Assembly: GCA_964460465.1 (NCBI GenBank)
Contig: CAYWSB010000002.1
Coordinates: 62,001-126,000 of the forward strand
Length of the DNA stretch: 64,000 nt
Direction of reading: 5' to 3'
Source: SLRI01 sp964460465
GTDB taxonomy: Bacteria; Pseudomonadota; Alphaproteobacteria; Geminicoccales; Geminicoccaceae
The notes below the pieces were generated by a model that was given only the letters and a program-made list of their open reading frames with translations, was not told the DNA's origin and searched no databases. Position 1 is the stretch's first letter, and each line of letters starts with the position of its first letter. Positions 1 through 7,616 of the stretch are shown one piece after another. Made by a program: the position numbers and the translations under genes.

Positions 1-464
1 GGCGGGTCGAGCGGGTGATCAACCTGCAGGGCGACATGCCGACGATCGATCCCGGCTGCCTCGCCGCCGTGCTCGAGCCACTCGACGCGCTCGGCGTCGA
101 CATCGGCACGCTCGCCAACGCCACCACCGATCCCGAGGAACGCGAGGACCCCAATACGGTCAAGGCCGTCTTCTCCTTCAAGGGTGACGACATCGGCGAG
201 GCGCTCTACTTCACACGCGCTCCCGCTCCCTGGGGCGAGGGTCCTGTCTACCACCATATCGGCATCTACGCCTTCACCCGGGCGGCGATCGACCGCTTTG
301 CCGCACTGCCGCCGAGCCCGCTCGAGCAGCGCGAGAAGCTCGAGCAGCTCCGCGCCCTCGAGAACGGTATGCGGATCGGCGTGAAGCTCGTAAAAGCCGT
401 GCCCTTCGGGGTCGACACCCCGCACGACCTCGAGAAGGCACGAAAGATCCTTGGCCATGGCTGA
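1..464 (+). CDS. kdsB: 3-deoxy-manno-octulosonate cytidylyltransferase, C-terminal part
   Basis: Partial gene; the start lies left of the window and the visible frame begins at base 3. The enzyme activates KDO with CTP to give CMP-KDO for lipopolysaccharide synthesis in the cytosol. The visible part has the family block V-N-L-Q-G-D just at the left edge, a central strand reading YFTRAPAPW, the HHIGIYAFTR segment and the closing VDTPHDLEKARKIL, all typical of the C-terminal two thirds of KdsB. Its TGA overlaps the pheA start (ATGGCTGA), so the two are probably translationally coupled. Family assignment is firm; only the first ~90 residues are missing. Confidence 0.93.
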   Translation, partial: RVERVINLQGDMPTIDPGCLAAVLEPLDALGVDIGTLANATTDPEEREDPNTVKAVFSFKGDDIGEALYFTRAPAPWGEGPVYHHIGIYAFTRAAIDRFAALPPSPLEQREKLEQLRALENGMRIGVKLVKAVPFGVDTPHDLEKARKILGHG

Positions 465-1329
465 CACTTCGCCCGAACCTGCCGCCCATCCGGACCGCCG
501 CATCGCCTTTCAGGGCCGGCCCGGCGCTTATTCCCACATGGCCTGCCGCCAGGCCTTCCCGGATTTCGAGCCCCTACCCTGCGAGACCTTCGAGACCGCC
601 TTCGCCGCAACGCGCGACGGAGAGGCACGATATGCGATGATCCCGGTCGACAATTCGGTCGCCGGCCGGGTCGCCGACGTGCATCATCTGATGCCGCATT
701 GCGGGCTGCACATCGTGGGCGAGCAGTTCCTCCGGGTGAACCACCATCTCCTGGCCGTGCCGTCGGCCAGCATGGCGACCGTGAAGTGGGTGCACAGCCA
801 CGTCCATGCCCTCGGCCAGTGCCGCAACTTCATCCGCGAGCACGCGCTGAAGGCCGTGGTGGCGGCCGACACCGCGGGTGCGGCGGCTGATATCGCGGCC
901 GAGGGCGATCCGGCGCACGCGGTGATTGCGTCCCGGCTCGCGGCCGAGATCTACGGCCTGCAGATCCTGACATCCGACGTCGAGGACGCCGAGCACAACA
1001 CCACGCGCTTTCTCGTGCTGGCGCGGGAGCCGCGCTATCCGGGGGTGAAGGACGGGCCGGTGATCACCAGCTTCCTGTTCAAGGTCAGGAACGTGCCGGC
1101 CGCGCTTTACAAGGCCATGGGCGGCTTCGCCACCAACGGCATCAACATGCTCAAGCTCGAGAGCTACATCGATCCCACCTTCCAGCAGGCGCAGTTCTAC
1201 GCCGACATCCTCGGACACCCGGAGGACGAGGCGGTCCGCTTCGCCATGGAGGAGCTGCGCTTCTTCGCGCATCACGTCGAGATCTTCGGCGTTTATCCTG
1301 CCTCACCGTTCCGGGCGCGGCTGCGCTAG
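457..1329 (+). CDS. pheA: Prephenate dehydratase
   Basis: Converts prephenate to phenylpyruvate, the committed step to phenylalanine. About 290 residues, the normal size of a monofunctional PDT. The N-terminal catalytic domain opens with IAFQGRPGAYS (residues ~16-26) and ends with the TTRF motif (~185), whose Thr-Arg-Phe is needed for catalysis; a C-terminal ACT domain (~205-280) with the KLESYI block would bind phenylalanine for feedback inhibition. A TTG at 451 lies in frame upstream, but the ATG at 457 overlapping the kdsB stop is preferred. It ends by overlapping, tail to tail, the next leftward gene by 4 bases. Confidence 0.95.
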   Translation: MADTSPEPAAHPDRRIAFQGRPGAYSHMACRQAFPDFEPLPCETFETAFAATRDGEARYAMIPVDNSVAGRVADVHHLMPHCGLHIVGEQFLRVNHHLLAVPSASMATVKWVHSHVHALGQCRNFIREHALKAVVAADTAGAAADIAAEGDPAHAVIASRLAAEIYGLQILTSDVEDAEHNTTRFLVLAREPRYPGVKDGPVITSFLFKVRNVPAALYKAMGGFATNGINMLKLESYIDPTFQQAQFYADILGHPEDEAVRFAMEELRFFAHHVEIFGVYPASPFRARLR

Positions 1330-2111
1330 GAGGTCCAGCCGGGCGGGCGCTTCTCCAGGAACGCCCGCACTCCCTCGCGCCCCTCGGCGGCGGCGCGCCG
1401 CTCGGCGATCGCCCGGGTGGTGCGATCGGCGGTCTCGTCGAGACTGGCCCGGCGCAGCTCGAAGAGCAGCGCCTTGGCCGCCGCCAGGGCTTCCGGGCCG
1501 CCTAGCAGAAGCTGCTCGAGGATGCACTCCACGGTCCGATCCAGGGCCTCGTCCGCCACCACCTCGTGCACCAGGCCCAGCGACTGCGCCGTCTTGGCGT
1601 CGAACCGCTCGGCGGTGAGGAAGTAGCGCCGGGCCTGCCGCTCGCCGATCGCCCGGCGGATGAACGGCGCCACCACGGCCGGCAGGAGGCCGAGCCGCAC
1701 CTCGCTCATGGCGAAGATTGCGTGCTCGCTGGCGATCGTGACGTCGCAGGCAGCGACCAGCCCTACCCCGCCGCCGATGGCCGCGCCGTTGACCCGGGCC
1801 ACGGTCGGTCGCGGGAAGCCATCGAGGGCGGCGAGCATCGCCTCGAGCGCGCGGGCATCCGCAAGGTTCTCGGCATTGCCGAAGTCGGCCGCCCGGCGCA
1901 TCCAGTCGAGATCGGCGCCGGCCGAGAAGGCGGGCCCCTCGCCAGTAAGGACCAGGGCGCGCACCGACGCGTCACGTGCCAGCCGGTCGAGCTCGCCGCG
2001 CAGGGCCGCGATCAGCCCCTCGTCGAACGCGTTGCGCTTCTCCGGGCGATCCAGGGTCAGGGTGACGACGCCGCGGGCGTCGCGCGTGCTGCCCACCGGT
2101 GCCCCGGCCAT
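1326..2111 (-). CDS. Enoyl-CoA hydratase/isomerase family protein, methylglutaconyl-CoA hydratase-like
   Basis: Crotonase-fold protein of 261 residues. It carries the CoA oxyanion-hole blocks FSAGADLDWM (~63-72) and NGAAIGGGVGLVAACD (~108-123), and the catalytic-loop region SEVRLGLLPAVV. The combination of DLDWM and LGLLPAV resembles LiuC-type 3-methylglutaconyl-CoA hydratases of leucine breakdown, but no liuA/B/D neighbours are present, so the exact substrate is inferred. It is the last gene of a leftward run, 2 bases after the preceding gene, and overlaps the end of pheA by 4 bases. Confidence 0.85.
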   Translation of the reverse strand: MAGAPVGSTRDARGVVTLTLDRPEKRNAFDEGLIAALRGELDRLARDASVRALVLTGEGPAFSAGADLDWMRRAADFGNAENLADARALEAMLAALDGFPRPTVARVNGAAIGGGVGLVAACDVTIASEHAIFAMSEVRLGLLPAVVAPFIRRAIGERQARRYFLTAERFDAKTAQSLGLVHEVVADEALDRTVECILEQLLLGGPEALAAAKALLFELRRASLDETADRTTRAIAERRAAAEGREGVRAFLEKRPPGWTS

Positions 2112-2113
2112 GC

Positions 2114-2716
2114 TCAGAACCCGCCCGTCGCGAGCCAGCGCTCGACCTGGTCGAGCCGATCCACGCCCCAGAAGGGCTCGCCGTCGACGAAGACGAAGGG
2201 CGAGCCGAAGGCGCCGCGCGCGACCGCCTCCTCGGTCACCGCCCTGAGCCGATCCTTGACGGCCGGGGTGGCGATCGCTGCGAGGCCGGCGGCCGCATCA
2301 GCGCCGACCTCGGCCAAAAGCTCGCCGACCACCGCCCGGTCGGCGATGTCGCGATCCGCGACGAAGTAGGCGGCAAAGGCGGCGGCGGCAAAGGGCACCG
2401 CCCGCTCGGCCGCGGTCGCTTCGAGCCAGTAGAAGGCCCGGGCCACCGCCAGGGTGACGATCGGAAAGCGCGACGGCAGGCGGAACGGCACGCCCAGGAA
2501 GCGCGCCGTCCGCGGCAGGTCGCGCAGGGCGTAGTCGCCCTTGAGCGGGATCTGCACCAGGGGCTTGCCGCCGGTCGCCGCCAGAGCCGGCCCCAGCATC
2601 ATCGGCCGCCAGCGGAGCTCGCGGCCGTGGCGCGTTGCGATGGCCGGCAACAACCGGCTCGCCAGGTAGCCGTAGGGGCTGGAGAAGTCGAAGAAAAGCT
2701 CGACCGGCGGCGGCAT
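2114..2716 (-). CDS. DsbA-family 2-hydroxychromene-2-carboxylate isomerase-like protein
   Basis: A 200-residue thioredoxin-fold protein of the kappa-GST/HCCA isomerase group. The N-terminus ELFFDFSSPYGYLAS is the family hallmark: the Ser of SSPY takes the place of the redox Cys and activates glutathione. The C-terminal GAFGSPFVFVDGEPFWGVDRL is equally typical. In known members it isomerises chromene carboxylates during naphthalene breakdown. No aromatic-degradation genes flank it here, so the physiological substrate is unknown. It lies tightly between an eRF1-like gene (12 bases) and the hydratase (2 bases). Confidence 0.88.
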   Translation of the reverse strand: MPPPVELFFDFSSPYGYLASRLLPAIATRHGRELRWRPMMLGPALAATGGKPLVQIPLKGDYALRDLPRTARFLGVPFRLPSRFPIVTLAVARAFYWLEATAAERAVPFAAAAFAAYFVADRDIADRAVVGELLAEVGADAAAGLAAIATPAVKDRLRAVTEEAVARGAFGSPFVFVDGEPFWGVDRLDQVERWLATGGF

Positions 2717-2728
2717 GGCTGCCCGAAC

Positions 2729-3850
2729 TTAGACCGGGTAGCGCAGGATCGCCGCGAGATGGCCGCCATCGGGCAGGTCGGCCTTGCGCACGCCCAGCAC
2801 CTTGCCGCCGTGGGCGAGCGTGCGGGTCGCGATCTCGTCGACGATGCCGTAGCTCGATGGGTCGTGACCCTCGGCGAAGCGGATGCTGCCGTCGGTCTCG
2901 TCGACCCAGCCGGGGATCACCTCGTCGATGTCGACGAGGAGCGAGTCGACGGCGCCGTAGGTCGCCGCCCGGGCCGCCTGGGCGAGATCGGTGGTCGCCC
3001 GGCCCTGGCCCTTCCTGGTGGAGTAGAGCTCGAGCTGGGCCTGCATCTGGTCGGCGTAGATCTCGTCGAGCAGCGGGCGGGCGGCCTCGGCGAGCTGGGC
3101 GTCGGAGACCTGGTCCGGGCTCAGGGTGATCTGCTGGGCGACCAGATGCGGGTAGGTGCAGACCGAGCGGAAGACGTCGTCGATCGGCCGGGTGGCGGCC
3201 AGGATCAAGGGCGTCTCGCGGCCGGAGAGGAGGCCACGCAAAGCCTGGTCGACGGCACGCGAGTACTGGCGCAGGCGTACCTTTTCGCCCTCCGAGCCGT
3301 GGAGCCGGCCGGCCGGCGAGCGATGCCCGATCGTCGCCTTGCCCACGGCGCTCATCGCGTCCTTGGGCATGCCGGGCACGCGGACCTCTTGCGGTGGCAG
3401 GTCGGCGAAGACCTCGACGACCCGGACATGTCCGGTCGAGATTGCGAGCACGATGGCCTCGTGCGGGAAGGTCACGGCACGCAAGAGCGGCTTGAGATGG
3501 AAGCGGTCGGAAACCTGGACGAGCTGCTCGAGGCGGTTGGGCAGGCGGAAGGTTCGGATCGAGTCGGGCGTCACGAAGATCGCCAGGCTGCGCGCCTGCA
3601 CCTGCCAGAAGTCGTGGTCCTCGACGAGATCCTCGAGCTGCTCGCTGATCGGCCAGATCTGGCGCTTGTCGACGCCGTCAGCCTCCATCTGCCGGGTCGC
3701 CTCGAGGCCGAGATTTTTCAGCGCCAGCCGGTCGTGCTCCGCCTCCTGGCTGAGCGGGCTGGTGGGCAGATAGAGCGAAGCGCACACGGCGTGGCGGGCG
3801 GCCGACAGTGCCTTGATCTCGGCCTGGCTCGGGATATCAACGTGCAACAT
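2729..3850 (-). CDS. Bacterial archaeo-eukaryotic release factor-like protein (baeRF family 3-like)
   Basis: 373 residues resembling the bacterial homologues of eRF1/Dom34-type release factors, described as ribosome-associated proteins of uncertain role. Visible family features: the N-terminal CASLYLPTSPL strand, FWQVQARSLAIFVTPD (~85-100), a central VRLRQYSRAVDQALRGLLSG helix, ILAATRPID, and the C-terminal ATYGAVDSLLVDID block. There is no GGQ tripeptide, so peptide release activity is not expected by that route; this is common in the group. The gene sits 32 bases downstream of a cation ATPase and likely shares its transcript. Function is inferred only at family level. Confidence 0.72.
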   Translation of the reverse strand: MLHVDIPSQAEIKALSAARHAVCASLYLPTSPLSQEAEHDRLALKNLGLEATRQMEADGVDKRQIWPISEQLEDLVEDHDFWQVQARSLAIFVTPDSIRTFRLPNRLEQLVQVSDRFHLKPLLRAVTFPHEAIVLAISTGHVRVVEVFADLPPQEVRVPGMPKDAMSAVGKATIGHRSPAGRLHGSEGEKVRLRQYSRAVDQALRGLLSGRETPLILAATRPIDDVFRSVCTYPHLVAQQITLSPDQVSDAQLAEAARPLLDEIYADQMQAQLELYSTRKGQGRATTDLAQAARAATYGAVDSLLVDIDEVIPGWVDETDGSIRFAEGHDPSSYGIVDEIATRTLAHGGKVLGVRKADLPDGGHLAAILRYPV

Positions 3851-3882
3851 CGAGGATGCTTCCTTTGGCGTGATCTCGTGGG

Positions 3883-6654
3883 TCAGGCTTTAGCCGGGGC
3901 GCGCCGGTTGCGCCAGCCGAGACGGATGCGCTTCTCGATCTCGACGACGACGAAGAGCACCGCCCCCACGGCGACGATGACCAGCCCGTCGGCCAGCGGC
4001 ACCGGTGCCGTGGCGAACGGGATCGCCATGAACGGCGCGTAGGTGAAGACGAGCTGCAGCAGCACGACGGCGGTGATGCCGGCGAGCACGGCGGGTGTCC
4101 CGAGCAGGCCCTGGAGCGTCAGCGACGCGCCGTAGGAGTAGCGCACGCTGAAGAGATAGAAGATCTCCATCACCACGATGGTGTTGACCACCATCGTTCG
4201 GGCCAGCTCGAGCGGCAGGCCGCGGCTCTCGGCCCAGGTGAACATGCCGAAGGCGCCGATCAGGAACAACACCGAGATGAAGACGATCCGCCAGACGACG
4301 TCGAGCCGGAGGATCGGCTCGTCGGTTGGGCGCGGCCGCTGCTTCATGGTGCCCGGCTCGGTCGGCTCGAAGGCCAGCACCATGGCGAGTGCCACCGAGC
4401 TCACCATGTTCACCCAGAGGATCTGCACGGGCGTGATCGGCAGCTCGAGGCCCGCCAAGATGGCGAACACGATGGTCATCGATTCGCCGCCATTGATCGG
4501 CAGGAGGAACAAGATGGTCTTCTTGAGGTTGTCGTAGACCGTCCGGCCTTCCCTGACGGCGGCGACGATCGAGGCGAAATTGTCGTCGGCGAGGACCATC
4601 TCGGAGGCCTCCTTGGCGGCCTCGGTGCCTTTCCTGCCCATCGCCACGCCGACATCGGCGCGCTTCAGGGCCGGCGCGTCGTTCACACCGTCCCCGGTCA
4701 TGGCGACGGTGAGCCCGTCCGACTGCAGGGCCTCGACCAGCCGCAACTTGTGCTCGGGCGTGGTCCGGGCGAAGACCTGGGTCTCGAGCGCCGCCTGCCT
4801 GAGCGCCGCGTCGTCCATGGTTTCGAGGTCACGGCCGGTGAGCACCGAGGGGTCGTCGGCGAGGCCGAGCTGCCGGGCGATCGCCTTGGCGGTGAGCGCG
4901 TGGTCGCCGGTGATCATGACGACGCGGACGCCCGCCGCCTTGCAGGCCTTGACGGCCTCGATCGCCTCCTCGCGCGGCGGGTCGATGAAGCCCATAAGGC
5001 CCAGCAGCACGACCTCCGCCTCGAGATGGTCGTGCTCGAGGCTGCCGTGGTCGCCACCGACCCGCCGCATGGCGAAGCCCAGCACCCGCTCGCCGCGCGA
5101 TGCCAGCTCGCCCGCCCGCTCCTGCCAGGCGTCGCGGTCGATGGGCTCCGGACCGTCCGCGGTCAGCACCTCGCCCGCCATCTCGATCAACCGCTCGGGT
5201 GCGCCCTTGACGAGGATCGCACGCTCGTCGCCCGCATGCAGCGTCGCCATGAACTTGTGCGCCGAATCGAACGGGATCTCGTCGAGCCGCTGGCGGGCGG
5301 CGCGGCGGTCGGCGGGATCGAGGCCGGCCTTCATGGCCAAGGCGACGAGGGCCGCCTCCATGGGATCGCCGGCCGCCTGCCAGTCGCCGTCCGCCTCGCG
5401 GATCTCCGCGTCGTTGCAGAGGATGGCGGCATCGAGAATGGCCTCGAGCACCGGGTTCCCGGCCGCGTCGACGGGCTGGCCCCCGGCCCGGAGCGCACCC
5501 TCGGGGGCGTAGCCGGTACCCTCGACCTCGACCAGGCCACTGGCCAGCGCCAGCGTCCGCACGGTCATCTCGTTGCGGGTCAGGGTCCCGGTCTTGTCCG
5601 AGCAGATGACCGAGACCGCCCCCAGGGTCTCGACCGCCGGCAGGCGGCGGATGATGGCCTTGCGGCCCGCCATGCGCTGCACGCCGATGGCCAGCGTCAC
5701 CGTCATCACCGCTGGCAGGCCCTCGGGGATGGCGGCGACGAACAGGCCGACGACCGCCATGAAGGCCTCGACCACGGCGAAGCCTTGGACCAAGTAGGCG
5801 ACGACGAAGACCAGCACGGCCGCGGCCATCACGGCGAAGGTGATCTGCCGGGCGAACTGGTCCATCTGGCGAATCAAGGGGGTCTTCAGCTCGACCACCT
5901 CGCTCAGCATACCGCTGATCCGGCCGAGCTCCGTCCGGCTGCCGGTGGCGACCACAATCCCCGCCCCCTGGCCGGAGGCGACAAAAGTGCCGGAGAAGGC
6001 CATCGAGGTCCGGTCGCCGAGGTCGGCGCCTGGCTCGATGGCCGCGGTCTGCTTGTCGACCGGCACCGATTCGCCTGTCAACGCTGCCTCTTCGAGCTTC
6101 AGGTTCTTGGCCCGGATCAGGCGGAGGTCGGCCGGGACGCGGTCGCCGGATTCGATCAGCACGAGGTCGCCCGGGACCACCTGGTCGGCCTTGACGGTCA
6201 CCTTCCCGCCGCCGCGGCGGACCGTGGTCTCGGGGTCGATCATGCCGCGAATGGCCGCCAGCGCGTCCTCGGCCTTGCCCTCCTGGAAGAAGCCGATGGC
6301 GGTGTTGACCATCACCACGGCGAGGATGACGAGCGCGTCGATGGCGTGGCCGATCAGCACGGCGAGCGCGGCCGCGGCCAGGAGCACGTAGATCAAGAGG
6401 TTGTTGAACTGGGCGAGGAAGCGCGCGAGCGGCCCGCGCCGCTGCGCCTCAGCCAAGCGGTTGGGGCCGTGTTGCGCCAGCCGTTTCGCCGCCTCGTCGC
6501 GCGACAGGCCGTCCTTGCCGGTCGCGAGCTCGGCCAGGACCGCGTCGATGCCTTGGGCCGCCCAGTCGGGACGGTCAATGGGCGCGGCCGACGGGACCGC
6601 GGTCTCGAGCTTCTCGTTCCGGCCCCCGGGGTGGTGGTCGTCGGTCGGCGGCAT
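3883..6654 (-). CDS. P2-type cation-transporting ATPase
   Basis: ATP-driven cation pump of the inner membrane, Ca2+/Na+-ATPase-like. Order of parts: N-terminal cation-ATPase domain (about residues 30-90), paired helices, actuator with TGES (~193), helix M4 with AAIPEGLP (~308), phosphorylation site CSDKTGTLT (Asp ~353), the ATP-binding and hinge region ending MTGDGVNDAP, and a C-terminal set of about six helices. The ion cannot be fixed by eye. The ATG at 6654 is preferred because a good promoter (6770-6798) would put the longer in-frame ATG at 6759 within a few bases of the transcription start. First gene of a probable four-gene leftward operon. Confidence 0.9.
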   Translation of the reverse strand: MPPTDDHHPGGRNEKLETAVPSAAPIDRPDWAAQGIDAVLAELATGKDGLSRDEAAKRLAQHGPNRLAEAQRRGPLARFLAQFNNLLIYVLLAAAALAVLIGHAIDALVILAVVMVNTAIGFFQEGKAEDALAAIRGMIDPETTVRRGGGKVTVKADQVVPGDLVLIESGDRVPADLRLIRAKNLKLEEAALTGESVPVDKQTAAIEPGADLGDRTSMAFSGTFVASGQGAGIVVATGSRTELGRISGMLSEVVELKTPLIRQMDQFARQITFAVMAAAVLVFVVAYLVQGFAVVEAFMAVVGLFVAAIPEGLPAVMTVTLAIGVQRMAGRKAIIRRLPAVETLGAVSVICSDKTGTLTRNEMTVRTLALASGLVEVEGTGYAPEGALRAGGQPVDAAGNPVLEAILDAAILCNDAEIREADGDWQAAGDPMEAALVALAMKAGLDPADRRAARQRLDEIPFDSAHKFMATLHAGDERAILVKGAPERLIEMAGEVLTADGPEPIDRDAWQERAGELASRGERVLGFAMRRVGGDHGSLEHDHLEAEVVLLGLMGFIDPPREEAIEAVKACKAAGVRVVMITGDHALTAKAIARQLGLADDPSVLTGRDLETMDDAALRQAALETQVFARTTPEHKLRLVEALQSDGLTVAMTGDGVNDAPALKRADVGVAMGRKGTEAAKEASEMVLADDNFASIVAAVREGRTVYDNLKKTILFLLPINGGESMTIVFAILAGLELPITPVQILWVNMVSSVALAMVLAFEPTEPGTMKQRPRPTDEPILRLDVVWRIVFISVLFLIGAFGMFTWAESRGLPLELARTMVVNTIVVMEIFYLFSVRYSYGASLTLQGLLGTPAVLAGITAVVLLQLVFTYAPFMAIPFATAPVPLADGLVIVAVGAVLFVVVEIEKRIRLGWRNRRAPAKA

Positions 6655-6769
6655 CGCTTCGCTGTTGCAGCTGGCCGTGGCGTGCCCGTCACGCGCACTG
6701 CCGCAAGACCTAGCAGAGACCGCCGGGACGGGCCACCGGTCGTAACCGCACAGCTCCATCTATCTAGGA

Positions 6770-6798
6770 AATATAGCCTATATCACCCTTGCCGTCAA
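6770..6798 (-). promoter_or_regulatory. Sigma-70 type promoter for the cation ATPase operon
   Basis: Read on the minus strand: a -35 of TTGACG (6793-6798), a 17-base spacer and a -10 of TATATT (6770-6775). Spacing and hexamers are close to consensus, and the site stands out from GC-rich surroundings. The expected start is near 6763, giving a leader of about 105 bases before the ATG at 6654. Confidence 0.75.
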
Positions 6799-6937
6799 CC
6801 GCCCGTCGGGTTCGAACGGCAGATCGACCCCCTCGGGTTCACAGCACTTCGGCAGCGCCCGGGGCCACGTCTCGATGATCCCCATAATACACTGAAAAAC
6901 ATATGTTATCCGGCCCGCCTGCGACATCCTGGCGGCC

Positions 6938-7044
6938 CGGGTTCGTTCGCGGGTTCTCGGGTTCGATCGTCGATTTTCGGGGGTTTTGAACCCGGGCGCC
7001 GGGTTCGTTCGCCGCTTCCCGGGTTCGCTCGCGGGTTCGTTCGT
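6938..7044. repeat. Direct repeats of CGGGTTCGTTCGC
   Basis: Four near-identical 13-base copies at 6938-6950, 7000-7012, 7020-7032 and 7032-7044 (the last two share one base; the third has one change), plus partial GGGTTCG copies between them. They are not periodic and lie in a stretch without a convincing gene. Small ORFs across it on the minus strand are rich in Arg, Thr and Pro only because of the repeat. The role is unknown; a protein-binding array or a decayed mobile fragment are both possible. Confidence 0.7.
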
Positions 7045-7071
7045 CGCGAAAAGGCCGAAAACGCGCATCCG

Positions 7072-7100
7072 ATGCGCCATAAGCAACGCTTATGGCGCAT
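7072..7100. repeat. Perfect 13-bp inverted repeat with 3-base loop
   Basis: ATGCGCCATAAGC (7072-7084), loop AAC, then its exact complement (7088-7100). No T-tract follows, so it is not a classic terminator. Its right arm is the start of the first copy of the 18-base repeat family described next. Confidence 0.85.
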
Positions 7101-7207
7101 ATAGCGGCGAAGATTATGACAAATGGCGCGTATAGCGGCGCACCACTCAGGTTCATGGCGCACAGAGCGGCGCATCCCGAGGGCGAATGCGCCGCTATAC
7201 GACGCAT
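7092..7207. repeat. Iteron-like 18-bp repeats ATGGCGCATATAGCGGCG
   Basis: Three direct copies start at 7092, 7123 and 7155, that is 31 and 32 bases apart, close to three DNA turns. An inverted copy lies at 7190-7207 (15 of 18 matching). A second hairpin, with 10-base perfect arms (7166-7175 and 7187-7196), links the third and fourth copies. Same-face phasing suggests cooperative protein binding, as in iterons or regulator arrays, but no adjacent replication or partition gene is present. Nothing else was recognised between 6799 and 7285. Confidence 0.7.
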
Positions 7208-7241
7208 ATTTTGGCAGATTGTTGGTAGACAAATGGGCTGG

Positions 7242-7258
7242 CATAACGATTCGTTATG
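7242..7258. promoter_or_regulatory. Palindromic operator-like site CATAACGATTCGTTATG
   Basis: Perfect 8-base arms around one central T. The form CATAA-N7-TTATG recurs, read on the minus strand, at the LysR/DUF1127 promoter around 10335 (CATAA-N7-TTATT), so both may be bound by the same LysR-type regulator. No intact gene starts within 300 bases of it. Confidence 0.55.
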
Positions 7259-7285
7259 GGCCTGCTGATCCCTTTGGCCGGCAGG

Positions 7286-7570
7286 TCACGTGACGAAGGC
7301 GGCGAGGATGATCCTCCCCGTCGCCCCACCCGGACTTTGCTTCGGTGGATGTGCAGGCCCCCAGCGCATAGGTGGGGCCTCGGTCAGGCGCTCGATTTGG
7401 CTGAGGCAAGTGTTCCGGGTGGCGCGGCCCAAATCCTCGACCTCCTCCGACAGGTGCTCGAGGTCGAGCGGGCCGTTCCAGCGTTGCTTGGCGAGGGTGC
7501 GCAAGCTTTCGGCCTGGACCTGGGTCCAGGCCTAGAAGTCCTCCTCGTAGAGCTCGGCTGCATGCTTCAT
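7286..7570 (-). pseudogene. DUF29 family protein, inactivated by an internal amber codon
   Basis: Starting from the ATG at 7570 the frame reads MKHAAELYEEDF, then TAG (7534-7532), then AWTQVQAESLR and LDLEHLSEEVEDLGRATR. This is the N-terminal signature of DUF29 proteins, in which the stop position is normally Tyr or Trp. Downstream of QIERLTEA the similarity fades and the frame ends at 7286, about half the usual length, so a second lesion is likely. DUF29 proteins are small, often multicopy, and of unknown function. It lies just downstream of the antiporter gene and is not expected to be functional. Confidence 0.7.
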
Positions 7571-7616
7571 GGGCTCGAGCTTACCGCACAGCGGCGCTGG
7601 GGCCACTGGTCGCGGC

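Noticed and set aside
2099..4042. Long plus-strand open frame opposite the isomerase and eRF1-like genes
   Set aside because: GC-rich antisense shadow; its translation is a low-complexity Arg/Gly/Asp-rich string, while the minus strand has recognised families.
4750..7104. 784-codon plus-strand frame opposite the cation ATPase
   Set aside because: Antisense shadow; the minus strand carries all P-type ATPase motifs and a promoter.
7092..7207. Short CRISPR-like array
   Set aside because: Repeats are 18 bases and degenerate, spacers are 13-14 bases, and no cas gene is near.
6778..7244. Several small minus-strand proteins in the repeat block
   Set aside because: They overlap one another in different frames, are dominated by repeat-encoded Arg/Thr/Pro, and lack start signals.
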